Shown: piece by piece, positions 24,026-35,700 of the stretch
Position numbering within the stretch: position 1 is the first letter of the stretch
How the letters are laid out: every line of letters starts with the position of its first letter
NCBI RefSeq assembly: GCF_030035675.1
Contig: NC_084500.1
Coordinates: 12,521,100 to 12,585,099, forward strand
Length of the DNA stretch: 64,000 bases
From: Rhineura floridana
Lineage: Eukaryota; Chordata; Lepidosauria; Squamata; Rhineuridae
Direction: 5' to 3'
Position numbers and translations under genes: made by a program
The notes under the pieces: model-generated
Database searches by the model: none
The model's input: the letters and a program-made list of their open reading frames with translations, nothing else
What the model was told of the DNA's origin: nothing

Positions 24026-24262
24026 GGATAAGGAACATCTGTAACCCTCCAGATGTTGTTAGACTCCCATCACCAGTCAGCCTAACAGTCGGGGACAATG
24101 GGAACTGGAATCCAGCAACAGCAGGAGGGCCACAAGTTCCCTGGGCTTGACGTAGGCCAACCTTCCGAGGTTTTAGACTACAACTCCCTTCAGCCCCAGC
24201 CAGCATGACCAGTTGTAGTCCAAAATATCTGAAGGGCACAAGGTTGGCGAAGGCTGGTCTAG
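24026..24262. mobile_element. Two adjacent Family A MITE copies
   Basis: The first copy runs about 24030-24150 (ACCCTCCAGATGTTGTTAGA ... GGAGGGCCACAAGTTCCC). The second runs about 24155-24262 (GGCCAACCTTCCGAGGTTTT ... GAAGGGCACAAGGTTGGCGA), with the central loop shortened. Confidence 0.65.
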
Positions 24263-24423
24263 ACCATGGCCAAGCACTTCTGCTTGTTTGCTGCTGTGCA
24301 CAGTATTCAGCTTGAATAAAGAGAGTTGCAGTGTCTTGCACAACACTGGATTCCGTACTAGGCGGCAGATGCACATGACAGGCTGGGCAGGCCCAAAAGC
24401 CGCAGAATGAATTATTCTCAGGT

Positions 24424-24838
24424 AGGGATGGAAAGAGCTGTCTGGTTCAGATCGCTCATAAATTCAGTCCTCTACATTTCTGCAGCAATCTGCAGATTTT
24501 TTTTTTTTAAATCCTCATGAAAATTCACCACCATTTTAGTGCAAATGTCTCCAAATAAACACGTTTGTAGGCAGTTTTGACAAAGGGACACATTTTTGCA
24601 AGCCATTTCTCAACACTTTGTGCCTTTTTGCCTGTTATTTTCACACATGTATTCATTTTTAGGCACACTTTCCCCTGATATATGCATTTTTGTAAATGTT
24701 GTTTAGTTGGCGAACTGCCTCCCAAAATTCTAATAAATGCGAATTTTGAAAGTTGGCTGTGTTTCGGCTCATATTGCTTCGGAAATTGCAAATTTGATCA
24801 ATTCTGCTCGAATGCTGAATTGACATTCTCACCCATCC
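24424..24838 (+). repeat. Unassigned AT-rich repeat, family G, longest copy
   Basis: AATCCTCATGAAAATTCACC, then several spaced CATTTTTG units, GGCGAACTGCCTCCCAAAAT, AAAGTTGGCTGTGTTTCGGC and TATTGCTTCGGAAATTGCAA. Confidence 0.68.
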
Positions 24839-24844
24839 CTATTC

Positions 24845-25440
24845 TCAGGTGGTCTCCCCATGGCCAGCCAAATGCAACCCTCCAAGACTCTCTACGTGGC
24901 CCGCGGGGCTTTCTCCAGGCCACACCTCCTTTCGAGCCATGCTTCCTACTGGCCCTCTTCACGCCCTCCTTGGCTGTTTTTGCCTGGCTGAAATGTGTCC
25001 TTGATAATACCTCCGGATGGAGGGCAGAGAGGGGAGTGCACGTCTATGCAAAAGCTGGCCAACAATGAAAAAAATGGAAATGGACTGCCTTCAAGTCAAT
25101 TCCGACTTACAGTGACCCTATGAACCAGGTTTTCATAGTAAGCGGTATTCAGAGGTGGTTCACCATTGCCTTCCTCTGAGGCTGAGAGGCAGTGACTGGC
25201 CCAGGGCCACCCAGTGAGCTTCATGGCTGTGTGGGGATTCGAACCCTGGTCTCCCAGGTCGTAGTCCAGCACCTTAACCACTATACCACACTGGCTCTTT
25301 GGCCTACTATACAAACACAAAAATGTGTACTCATCACTCTGCCCGCTTTTTGCCTCTGGCCCCGCCCACCCCAGCTTGCGGCCCTCAGAAGTCTGTCCAG
25401 AAGGGAACGTGGCCCTTAGGCTAAAAAAAGGTTCCACACC
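24845..25440. mobile_element. Family D hAT-like MITE split by a Sauria SINE
   Basis: Reverse-orientation copy. The right end TTCCACACCCCTG lies at 25440, with TGGCCCCGCCCACC and CAGAAGGGAACGTGGCCCTT near it; the 24845-25070 part has CGTGGCCCGCGGGGCTTTCT. The SINE at 25080-25302 sits between the halves. Confidence 0.6.
25080..25302 (-). mobile_element. Sauria SINE, full length
   Basis: The tail GACTGCCTTCAAGTCAATTC CGACTTACAGTGACCCTATG is homologous to the 3' end of BovB LINEs. Body and tRNA head are as at 8.3 kb. It sits inside a family D MITE. Confidence 0.9.
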
Positions 25441-25467
25441 CCTGTCCTAAAGTCATGAACAGATTTT

Positions 25468-25640
25468 CAGTTATTATTTAACACCCTTATATCCTGCCTT
25501 TCCTCTAAGGAGGTCAAGGCAGAGTCCCCTGGCTCTCCCCACTCCGTTGACAGGCCCCAAGGTCCACCCAAGTGGGCTATGAGTAGGGTTTGGGATCTTG
25601 AACTCTTGAGTCTTAGTGCAACACCCTAACCACAGCGGCT
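25468..25640 (-). mobile_element. SINE with L2-like tail, decayed
   Basis: TTTAACACCCTTATATCCTG CCTTTCCTCTAAGGAGG, then CTTGAGTCTTAGTGCAACAC CCTAACCACAG. The middle is replaced. Confidence 0.55.
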
Positions 25641-25721
25641 TGAACTGTGCTCTTCTTGCCTCCGCCACCTCCAGTTCCTGAAGTTCAGAGCCAAACTAAA
25701 TCAGGACAGCAGAGCTTCTAG

Positions 25722-25915
25722 GAATACAGGAAGCTGCCTTACATTGACTCAGGCCAACACAGTCCATCTAGCTCAGTATTGCCTACACAGGCCAGTAGTA
25801 GCTGTCCAGGATTCCAGGCAGGAGTCTTTTCCCAGCCATACCTAGAGATGCTGGGAATTGAACCTGGGACCTTCTGCTTGCAAAACAGGAGCTCTGCCAC
25901 TGAACTACAGCCCTA
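25722..25915 (-). mobile_element. tRNA-derived SINE, nearly full length
   Basis: AGGAAGCTGCCTTACATTGA, GTCCATCTAGCTCAGTATTG, GGGAATTGAACCTGGGACCT and CCACTGAACTACAGCCCT, in order. Confidence 0.88.
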
Positions 25916-28245
25916 TGCGTGTTTGCTTTTAAACATGGAAGCACTCCAACCACGTAGAGAACAAGATCACTAGGATGTGTATCAAACTTTAGTCAACAAA
26001 ACGGGACCTGTGCGGTTGAACCAAGAAAACCTGTGCTGCAGAATGCTAGCACATTCATTCCAATAGTGTCAGTGCAGAAGACCTGGGGTGGGTTCTACAT
26101 TCCTGGGAAGCGACAGAAGGCGGGCAACTCACATTTCTCACCTCTGGCAACAATATATATTGCATATATAAGCCATAAAGGCACCTAGGTAGGTGCAAGA
26201 CTTTTACTGTATTTGATTTTATGTCAGTCATCTCAAATATGCATGTTAAAAAGGCAGGATTTAACAATACAGGGATGTACTTCAGGATCTTTAAAAACTG
26301 TAGGGTTCTAAAAGGAAGAACTTTTAAGAAAACTAGCATGGGGGCTGTGTAGTTCTGGGGGAAAGAAGGATATTGCTACCTGTAAAGATAGGTAAATAAA
26401 ACAGAGAAATCAGACTATCAAGAAAACCCTACAGCACCACCAAGTGGACAGACGCAAAACCAGCACCGCCAGTTTCCGCTGCTCCTGTCCTTCTAGCAGT
26501 GACATTTGCAAACCAATCAATATCTCATTATTGGCCATAATCGCTAACCGCAAATATTGCGGAAACCAACACCACCCACACTCCCCCCACCTCTGTCCCT
26601 GCATGTTCAGCAAACGCAGCGTCCTAAAAGTCAACATCCGTTATTGGCAGGGAATGTTACACATTTTTTAAAAAATACACACCCAAGGTTAAGAGTGACT
26701 GATCGAGCATCTTTTTCATCTAAGTTAAAAAAAAAAAAAAAGGAGGGGAAGGAATTTCAAAAAGCACACATGCTCCTAAAGCATCAGCTGAAGCTGGTGA
26801 CCTTTTGCTAACAGCTGGAAGGGAAATGCTTGATAAATAAGTAAATAGGTCTCCTTGGGGGGTTTTCCTTACAGCCTTTTAATTAAAAAATACTGCAGCT
26901 CCTGTAAGGTCACCCAGAATGACAGAGCCCCCGAGTACAAAGGACTCACCCAACAGACAGGCAGGATTAGACACATGGAGTTTCCTTCCAAGCTGTTTCT
27001 TTCTTAAAGTGAGATGCTTGCAAGTCACATGGTGTATTCAAAAAAGGTGAACCCCCAAAGACTGCCCCCCCTCTTCCCTGCCAGCTGGAGGAAATTGAGA
27101 GACTGAGGTTGCCTGCTGGCTACTATTCCACTAATGTGTTCTTTGGGAATGAGGTCAGCCAACAAGGCGCTTGGATTCCAAAAAGCTATTTCTAATTCTG
27201 AAAGCTGCCTTTAAAATTAAAGGAGAAGAAAAAAATAAGCAACTGTTTTCCCATCTCTGTTGACACAGAAGAGCCAACAAACCTCCCTCATCAGCAGCAA
27301 GGCCTGACCTCTGCCAGCTCATTCAGTGCTCACTTAGGCATTTCAAATCTTCCCAGTTAATTGGACCACATTACTAGCTGCACAGAACACCATCAAGCCT
27401 CTCTCTCCCTTCCGCCAGCAGGCCCAGCGGCTGCGGCTTCTGTCGAGGGAGAGAGAGGTGGCACCGTGTCAAGCCAAACCGCAATCATCAAACCGGCAGC
27501 CAAGGCGACAGGTCCAATCTTGAACGAGCCGACTACCTTGGGACTCTTCCTTCAAGTCACTTTTGATGTTGGAACAAGAGTTGAGTTAGCAGCATTCCCA
27601 ATAGTCCAAACACTGGAGAAAGAGATGAGGACAGCAAGCATTTTCCAAATTCCACCATCTGGGTACCATGTACAAATCAAGATGACTCACAGTAGCTGCT
27701 CCACAAGATCCCCTTTCACCGAAGGTTTGCTACGTCAACATATTTCCCTGAGGCACAGCAAACATTTACCGTTTAGCAATCAGGTTTAAAAAGACAGCAG
27801 GGAGGTGCCATCATTTGTTATATCTTTGCTGACAAGTTGGGCAGGTTGGCCGATTAGTTAAAACGTTCCCCTTCCCCCATAATCCACAACTGGGCAATTC
27901 CTTGATCAGAACCAACTAACAAGTCAAAGAAATGAAGAAAGTTGTTTTGAGTTTCATAGAAGCCCTCATCAGGCTGGATGGTTAAGCGAAAACACAGAAG
28001 CAGGGGGAAAAGACAGTACAAGCCCCCAGTCTTAAAATGGAAAGGGAGAGTTGAGGCCCCCATAGGTCCAAATGGGGCTGACTCCCAGGTAAGCATGCAG
28101 AGGATTACAGCCTTAATTTAGTTAGGTGTGCTTGAGGCATAAAGATGTCAGTCTGAGCCACAGGCTACAAGGACAGAGAAACAGGACTGGCCTCCCATGG
28201 AAACCTCCAGCAATTATTTGGTCCTGTGGATCAGACAAATCCACA
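25916..28245. other. Gene-free stretch, nothing recognised
   Basis: 2.3 kb with few recognisable repeats. A 142-codon plus-strand frame at 27361-27789 shows no family features and no splice support. Confidence 0.55.
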
Positions 28246-28650
28246 GAGAAGGCTCTCAGTGGCTACTAGCCACAATGGCTATGTTCTATATCCACTGCCA
28301 AAGGCAGTGTGCCTCTCAGTACCAGTTGCCGGGAAGCACAGGTGGGGAGAGTTGCTGTTGTGCTCAGGTCCTGCTTGCAAGCTTCCCACAGGGCAGTGGT
28401 CCTTAAACCTTTTTTGGGTTGCGGTCCCTTTTTAGAATCTGATGAAAGCTATGGACCCCCATACATTAAATACAATTTATTTTATTGCATTGGAAATGGA
28501 ATGACGCACCCCCTAGGGATCCATGGACCACAGGTTAAGAATCCCTGCCAGAGATGCATTTGGTTGGCCACTGTGAGAACAGGGTGTGGGTTTAGATAGG
28601 CCTTTGGCCTGATCTAGCTGCAGGGATCTTCTGATGTTCCCCATCTCAGC
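28246..28650 (+). mobile_element. CR1 3' tail split by a hAT-like insertion
   Basis: Plus-sense CR1 3' sequence (GGCTACTAGCCACAATGGCT, later GGTTGGCCACTGTGAGAACA) is interrupted at 28393-28550 by a separate element and resumes afterwards, ending near a degenerate TTCTGATGTTCC tail. It is the same subfamily end as the CR1 at 42.7 kb, in the opposite orientation. Confidence 0.8.
28393..28550. mobile_element. hAT-like non-autonomous element inside CR1 tail
   Basis: Starts CAGTGGTCCTTAAACC and ends GGTTAAGAATCCCTG, imperfect inverted termini of the hAT CAGTGGTTCC type. A convincing 8-bp target duplication could not be read by eye. It shares its terminus type with the element at 54.5 kb. Confidence 0.6.
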
Positions 28651-28705
28651 GCCAAATTACATCTGCTGAGTGCTGCCAGTTCAGCCAGAATTACAAGTTA
28701 TTGTC

Positions 28706-28960
28706 ATAGAATCATAGAGTTGGAAGAGGCCTACAAGGCTATCAAGTCCAACCCCGGCTCAATGCAGGAATCCAACTTAAAGCATACCCGACAGGTGGCT
28801 GTCCAGCTGCCTCTTGAAGGCCTCCAGTTTTGGAGAGCCCACCACCTCCCTAGGTCATGGGTTCCGTTGTCGTACGGCTCTAACAGTTAGGAAGTTTTTC
28901 CTGATGTTCAGCCTTAATGTGGCTTCCTGCGACTTGAGCCCATTATTCCATGTCCTGCGC
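28706..28960 (-). mobile_element. CR1 3'-end fragment
   Basis: Begins with TCATAGAATCATAGAGTTGG on the plus strand, the reverse complement of the classic CR1 3' terminus, and continues with CR1 3' sequence close to that at 5.88-6.1 kb. Confidence 0.9.
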
Positions 28961-29133
28961 TCTTGGGTTTGCTATACTTCATCCTCACAACAGGCTAGCC
29001 CCAAGAGATTGCAAATGGCTTAAGGTCACCTACTAAGTGGGGATTTAGACTGGGGGTCCTCCACTGTATCACTCTGCCCATATAGAACCATCAGTTTTGC
29101 CTATATTAGATGTCATAATTGCGCTCTCTTTAT

Positions 29134-29151
29134 GAGAGAGAGAGAGAGAGA
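29134..29151. repeat. (GA)n microsatellite
   Basis: Nine GA units. Confidence 0.9.
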
Positions 29152-29360
29152 AATCGAAAAGAAGCACAGGATGCAAACAACCCTCAGATTGACCTCTATT
29201 CATAATGCAATCCTACCTACTCAAAAGTCCAATGGGACTCACACCCTAGTAAGTGTACAGGATTGCAGTCTCAGCGATCAGACCACTCCACAAGCGGTTC
29301 ACCTCCTGCATAACTGAAAACTGGAACATCCATAGCAAGACACACTTCTGAAGGAGGTTT

Positions 29361-29366
29361 TTTAAT
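29361..29366 (-). promoter_or_regulatory. MRPS23: Possible MRPS23 polyadenylation signal (ATTAAA)
   Basis: ATTAAA on the minus strand about 260 bp past the MRPS23 stop. It is the first common hexamer variant I noticed downstream. Such hexamers occur by chance often, so this is only a candidate. Confidence 0.3.
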
Positions 29367-29625
29367 TATGAAACCCATCATTTTAGTCAGGCACTCCTGC
29401 ATGCAGGATTGCCCCCTGTCACTGCCACCCCCATTCCAAAGCAAGTCACAATTAGACTAAGTTATTGTTATGCTTATAACATAGAGAAACATGAGGTGAA
29501 CGGAAAACTGCCAACCAGAATGGTTTGGCAAGAGTTTCTCCGTCTGGCTAGTCGTGTGCCCCTGGCCAGACACTCAGTGGCACATAACTCTGGCTTCCAA
29601 GGAAGGCTGAAAAATGCATAGCCCT

Positions 29626-29778
29626 TTAGGATGGTGACGGGCCTTTCTCTGGTGCTTCTGGGGGTCCAGGCTTCTGCTCCTCCTGCATGTTGTCCTGCAT
29701 CTCCTGCAGCACACTTTGGAGTCGCTTTTCTAACACCGGATCCTTGCGTCTGACTTCCAGAGAAGCCTGCTGGGCTGC
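29626..29778 (-). CDS. MRPS23: MRPS23 last coding exon
   Basis: 153 bases after acceptor TGCTTGCAG, in phase 0, encoding 50 residues beginning [13 protein letters not shown] and ending PSPS before TAA. It includes a run of Gln/Glu/Met residues ([14 protein letters not shown]) that looks helical. This tail differs from the human C-terminus, so the assignment rests on frame, acceptor, total length and position rather than strong identity. Confidence 0.82.
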   Translation of the reverse strand, partial: AAQQASLEVRRKDPVLEKRLQSVLQEMQDNMQEEQKPGPPEAPEKGPSPS

Positions 29779-32700
29779 CTGCAAGCAGATGAACAACACA
29801 GAGGCAGTAAAACTGAGGTTGGGACTGTCGAAGCCGAAGCTGGCAGCTCTAGTCCCTTAACTACGGTTGCTGAAGCGCCAGAGGTCACTCAAGCAATTCT
29901 CTCCCACGCCCCTACAGGCAGGCAGATTAGGACCAAACTAGACAAGATGCCATTCACCCAGTTAGCCAATGCAAGGACAGCATTTTTAGAAGGACACCAT
30001 GTGGGAACCCAGTCCAGATCAGGACCCTTTTTTAACCCTTTGTCTTCTGCTGTGGTCCTGATCCATATTGGGTCCTATTTGCACTGGAAGGAAAAGCTCC
30101 TATTTGTACCAATGGAAGATCTGGACTAGGAACGCAGCAGGGGACAAGAGGTTGACCTCTCCCTACCAGGGTCCTGATCCAGATCAGCCTCCCCCCACCC
30201 CCAAACACACACACATCTTCCATTTACTTTTTTAAAGCCCTTCAAACAACTGCTGTGTTTTTGAGTGGGGCCTTATCTAGTTTGGCCGTACATACACAGG
30301 CCAACTTAAGAGTGAAACTCTGGGGCATCAGGCCCTACTCCACCCTATCCCCCAAAGGGTCTCCTCTGGGGTACACAGCCCCCTTGGATAACAACTGTGC
30401 CACAGGTGCCATCTCTGTAAACTTATGGGTGCCTCTGTCCAATCGCAGGACTTACTCATGAAGGTTGATGGTGGGTGGGAAGGAAGGTAGAGGAAGCGTG
30501 CCTGGCTGAGCGCAATCCTACTAGTGCGCCATTTCTTTCTTTCTTTCTTTAAGGACACATGCAGTTATTTACCGAATATCAGCAGATCAGGCCTCCTGGC
30601 TGTCCCTACAGAGCCTGAGGTATATGGTGTGAGGTTAAAGCATGCTTGAAAAGACCCAGGGAAGGGCCTTTCCGATGGCAGCTCTTCGCACATGGAACTC
30701 TCTCCCTACTGAGGTGCATCTGGCCTCATCTCGTTAGAGCTTTAGGTGGTTGGTCAAGATGCATCTTTTTCAAAGGGAATTTGGGAGAGAGACCCGACTG
30801 ATGCTATCAGCAATTGTCATTCAGTTTTTTGTTGTGATTTTTTTAATGGACTGTGTTATTTGTATGGATGTTACGTGTTCTTATCAACTTGTGTTTATTG
30901 TAAACCACCCTGTGCAAAGAACGGTATACAAATAATCTTCATAAATAAATCTTGTGATGGGCAAGGGTTAGCACCTTCAGCAAAAAGAGCATCACAGATC
31001 TTGCTGCTGTTTATTGCACTGTGGTGTAATTGTTGGTATTTTATGGTTTTGATTGTTACAATCAACGGTTATACTGTATACCACTTTGCAATCTCATATC
31101 CAAAAGCACTATGTTGTGGCTTGGGGAGAGGAGGAGTGGCCTGGCAAGAATTCCAAGGGCCAGATAGAAAGGCCTGGAGGGCCACATTTGGGCCCCGGGC
31201 CTGAGGTTCCCCACCCCTGCTACAGAGCAACTCTTTATAATACTTACACTCTCGGCTCCTTTTCTGCGTAAGACAAGTCCGTCGGCCAAGAGCGCTTTCC
31301 CTGTTTCTTCAAACAGTTTGTCGCCATCCATTTCTCCCTGCTTTTGCAGTGCCATGCATTTTTCAACAAACCTGACAACCAAGACAGCCGTGAGCAGCCG
31401 AACACAGCATCAAGAGGTGGAAATCAACATCTCCTCCCCCTCCATTAGAACCCTCGTGTCAAACTTACCTTTGGCAGGGGGATTTAAAGTTTAGTCTGGA
31501 CAGTTCAAGGGGTCTTGGGCCGTTTCCGTAAGCTTTGTAAAATTTCCTAATCAACAACATAAGAAATTTCAGTTTGGGACCGATCTGTATGAAGACAATA
31601 TCGTCAGTATGTATTTAGAACCACTAACATGGAGACCAAGACAGTTTCTTGGGTTTTCCCCCCCCCACTTCAGGATCTGAACTAGTAGGGTTGTAGTCAA
31701 TCATGCACACTTCCTCTGTCAAACGCCACATTGTACAGGGTCTTAAATACAGGCAGTGGGTGGAGCCAGAGCTAATACTATTGCAGATCTACTAAAAATA
31801 AAGACTCGCCCACCCCCACTTCAATTTCCACCATGGCTACCTCAGATTAGAATCCCCAGTCCTATGTGTGTCCACAGAAAGCATTCTCAAGTTATGAAAC
31901 TGTCTCGCCTGCAGGCCAACCAATGGTTATTTTTTGGCCAGTACGGGACAACCTTTTGGCTGGCTGGCTGGCTGGCTGGCTGGCTTTTGGTGACACAGAT
32001 CTAGATGAACTGTGCAGGTGTGTATATAAATCTGCAGCATGAACATGGTTTACGCAAGGAAAAGTATTGCTGGCTAGTCCAAGCATTTGGGATGAAGGTC
32101 TAAACAAATCTGTTTTCATTTCCAGAGTGCAGGCTCAGGCTCAAGATAACAAGCAACCAGACAACATATTTATATTCCAAGGGATACTTGAAATTCCCGA
32201 GGGCATTTCTGTTTACATGCCAGGCATTTACTCAAGACCTCAAGCTCATCCATAAGGGCCAAATGTTTTTGAGATGCTGGCCCTCCTAACCATTTCCTAA
32301 CATAACTGGGCAGGCAAGCAACCAGTGATTTCCTCAGAATTAAAAGGTGGCAGTGGGAAAATCAGCGAGAGAAGAGCTGTCTTTTACTGCTCCTCGCATT
32401 CCAATTTTTGGGAACTCAGGAAACTACCATACAGTAAGTCAGACAATTTCTCCATCATGTCTCCTCCAAAGTGGCAGCCGCTTTCCTGGGTCTCTGGTAA
32501 AGGCCTTTCAGCCCACGCAATCCCCAATTCCTTTACCTGGGAAATTGACAGGGGTTGGACTTGGCACCATCTGCATGCAAAGCAGGTGCTCTGCCACTGA
32601 GCTACGGTCCCTTCCGATCCATTTTAATTACAGTACCTCTTCTTTTCTCCAAAACTATCAATTTAACCAAGCAGCTACAATACAATCTGGCAAACAATCC

Positions 32701-35700
32701 CCTTTGCTAAGAGGCTGGCCTATTTTGCCCAGGCAAACTGAAGCCACCTCCAGGTCTTTAACTGCTGGGAACCAAAGCACATACTTGACTGAGGAGATCT
32801 GCCCAAGAATATACCGGTTGGAGCAGAACAAAGGGCCATCTAGCCCAGCATTCCGGGCAATCAGATGCCTCAGGAAAGCCCGAAACAGAGCCTGAAGGGC
32901 TCCCCCATGGCTCCTCCACAGTAACTAGTATTCAGGGGCAAGGGCTGTAGCTCAGTGGGAAAAGCATTCGCTTTGCATGCAGAAGGTTGCAGGTAGAGGT
33001 AGACATCTCCAGGTAGAGCTAAGAGAACCTTCTGCCAGAAACCCCGGAGAGCCGCTGCCAGCCAGTGTAGAAAATACTGGTGGAGCAAGGGTCTGTATAA
33101 GGCAGCTTCCTCTGTTCCTAGCAGCATAGTGCCTTGGAATGGGGATTGCCATTGTTAACAGCCGCTGATAAAACTCCCCGCCAACAAGGATTCGTTCAAG
33201 ACCCTTTTTACAGCTGCCATTGCCACATCTCAAGGCAAGAGATTCCTATGGGTTGGTATAAAGAAGGGCTTCCTTTTGATTGTCCTGAAACTACTGCCCA
33301 TTGGGTGATTGCCACCCCCAGCCCCCAAAGTACTAATATTATGAGGGGGGCAGGGGAGGGATTCCCTTTGGGAGGAAGGGCAGGATCTAAATTCTATAAA
33401 TAAATAAACTCACGCTCTGATCTCATCCTCCTGGTACAGGATGGGGGGAACCGCTTCTTCAACCTTGCCATATTGCGGACGAAGCTCCCGATAAAGAGGC
33501 TCCCTCAGCGGAGGGAAAGCGACATAAACGTCATACCAGATTGGTTTCTTGGCTTCAGACATCACCCCAGACCGCAGCAGGTTCCGTGTGCTGGGAAGGG
33601 AGTCAAAAAGTGATTTTATTTTTTACCATTTTATTATGTACGTGTTTGATTTTATTTTTGTAAGCCGCCCTGAGTGCCCTATTACAGGGTAGAAGGGTGG
33701 GATAGAAATATTTTAAATAAATAAATAAATACCCAATGTCAGCCAAAAATAAAGTTAGGATATCCACTAAAACAGAGGATGAGCGCTCTTTTTCCCCCCC
33801 ATGAAGGTCTGTATTTACTTGGAAGTAATCTGTTGGGGGGGGGCACCGGCAGCGGGTAGAGGTAAAGCCAAAGGTGGGTGTGCCGCCCCTCTTCCTACCC
33901 TGCTTACCACCCCCATGAAATGAGGCCTACGGTCAGAGGTTGCCCATCTCGCCTCTAAAAAAACGATCTCCCAAACAAAGAGTCGCCACATAAGATGGCA
34001 ATCTCGTCCTGAACTTCTTCTCATCCCCTCTGCCTACAGAGAAGTCAGAGGATGGAGAGAAAAAATCAGTCTAATTGGGGCAGAGAGAAGCCCTTTTCTG
34101 AAAACACCGGGGGGGGCGTTTCTGCTGGGAATGATACCTATTTGTGCTAATTACACCAAGCACAAACTATTTGCTTTCTGCACGTTTGACATGTCCAAGT
34201 GAATGCCTTTTGGCACACACACACAGTTCTGTTTTTCATTTTGATCTCCCGCCTCACCAACATGCAACAGGCAGGGTAAACTGCTACGCAAGAAGAAAAA
34301 CCAAGAGAGCAGTTGGAGGCTTGCATTGACTGGATCACAGCCCCTCAATTCCTCTCTCATACTATTTGCTCTCTCTAGTGTGGAGGTGACATGGCAATGC
34401 CCTAGGCCTGTGCGCTGCTCCTTACCTTCTTTGATCCCTAGGCAGAATTTCTCCCCTCTATGGTTTGCTTTATCAAAGCTTCATGCAGGAAGTGGGACCT
34501 GTGGCCCTCTAGTCGTTGCTGGCCTCCCACAGCTCCCATCAGCCCCAGGAAGCACGGCCAAGGATGATGGGAGTCAGAGACCAAAAAGCTCTGGAGGGCC
34601 ACGGGTTCCCCACCCCTGCGTTAAAGGGATATGTCTGCATTGGCACAAATTATGGTTAAGCCATGGTTTGGGGCCACCTGATTAGTCTTAACCATCGTTA
34701 GCATCAATGCAGATGTAAAGTTTCAAACTACAGCAAGGATGGAGAACTGGCGGCCCTCTGTATGTCAGTGGTGCCCAGTTTTTCCTGGGGGTCACAGGTA
34801 CCCCATCCCTGAACTATAGTTTGTGCAAACCATAGATGGGCACAGGGAGGGAAGTTAAGTTATATGGATGAGGGAAGTGAGAAGTGGAAGGCCAGAGCCC
34901 CTGGGACATTCCTGATTTCCAAACAGAACTGTTATGCTGTTAGATCTTTTATGGTTTTAGAATTATTGGTCTTATTTTACTTTTATATTTTGCTGTTTCG
35001 TTAAAACTGTGCAAGCCATCCCAGAAACAGAATAGACTGAATGGCAGAATATAAATAATAATAGTTAGACAGCAGGCTATAAATAATTTGAATATGCAGT
35101 GATGGCAACTAAAGAGAGATTTGACAAATTCATGAAGGGGATGGTGATAAAACCTCCATGTACAGAGGCACTACAACTCTAAATACCAGCTGCTGGAGAG
35201 CAAGTTACAGAGGGGCATTGTTACTTTCCTGCCTTATACTGAGTCAGGGAGCCCTCTTATACTGAGTCAGACCATTGGTCCAGCAAGCGCAGAATTATTA
35301 ATTAATTAAATTTTTGTACCGATCTTCCTCCTAAAAGGAGCCTAGGGTGGCAACACTGCCAATATTGTCAACACTGACTGGCAGGAGCTCTCCAGGTTTT
35401 CAGGCAGGAGTCTCTCCCAGCCCTGCCTGGAAATGGTGGGGATTGAATTGGGACCTTCTGCATTCAAGGCAGGTACTCTACTGAGCTGCGGCCCTTCCCC
35501 TTGTTAGTGGGTATCCCAGAGGGCTCTATTCGGCCACTGTGGGATGCAAGTCCCTAGACTAGTGAGTCATGTGACCTGATCCTGTCATCCTCATTAGCTA
35601 TGATAATTTGGAACAGAACCTCCATGGTGCAGGGGCAGTCTACCTTAGAATACCTGTTGGCTGAGAGGACACAGTTGCTGCGTTCGTTCTCTGCTTGTGG

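Noticed and set aside
27361-27789. 142-codon plus-strand open frame
   Set aside because: No homology recognised and no promoter or splice support; treated as chance.
32940-33010. Possible tRNA gene (box A and box B present)
   Set aside because: It is the head of a SINE with a full SINE body; the same sequence recurs many times and does not fold into an intact tRNA.
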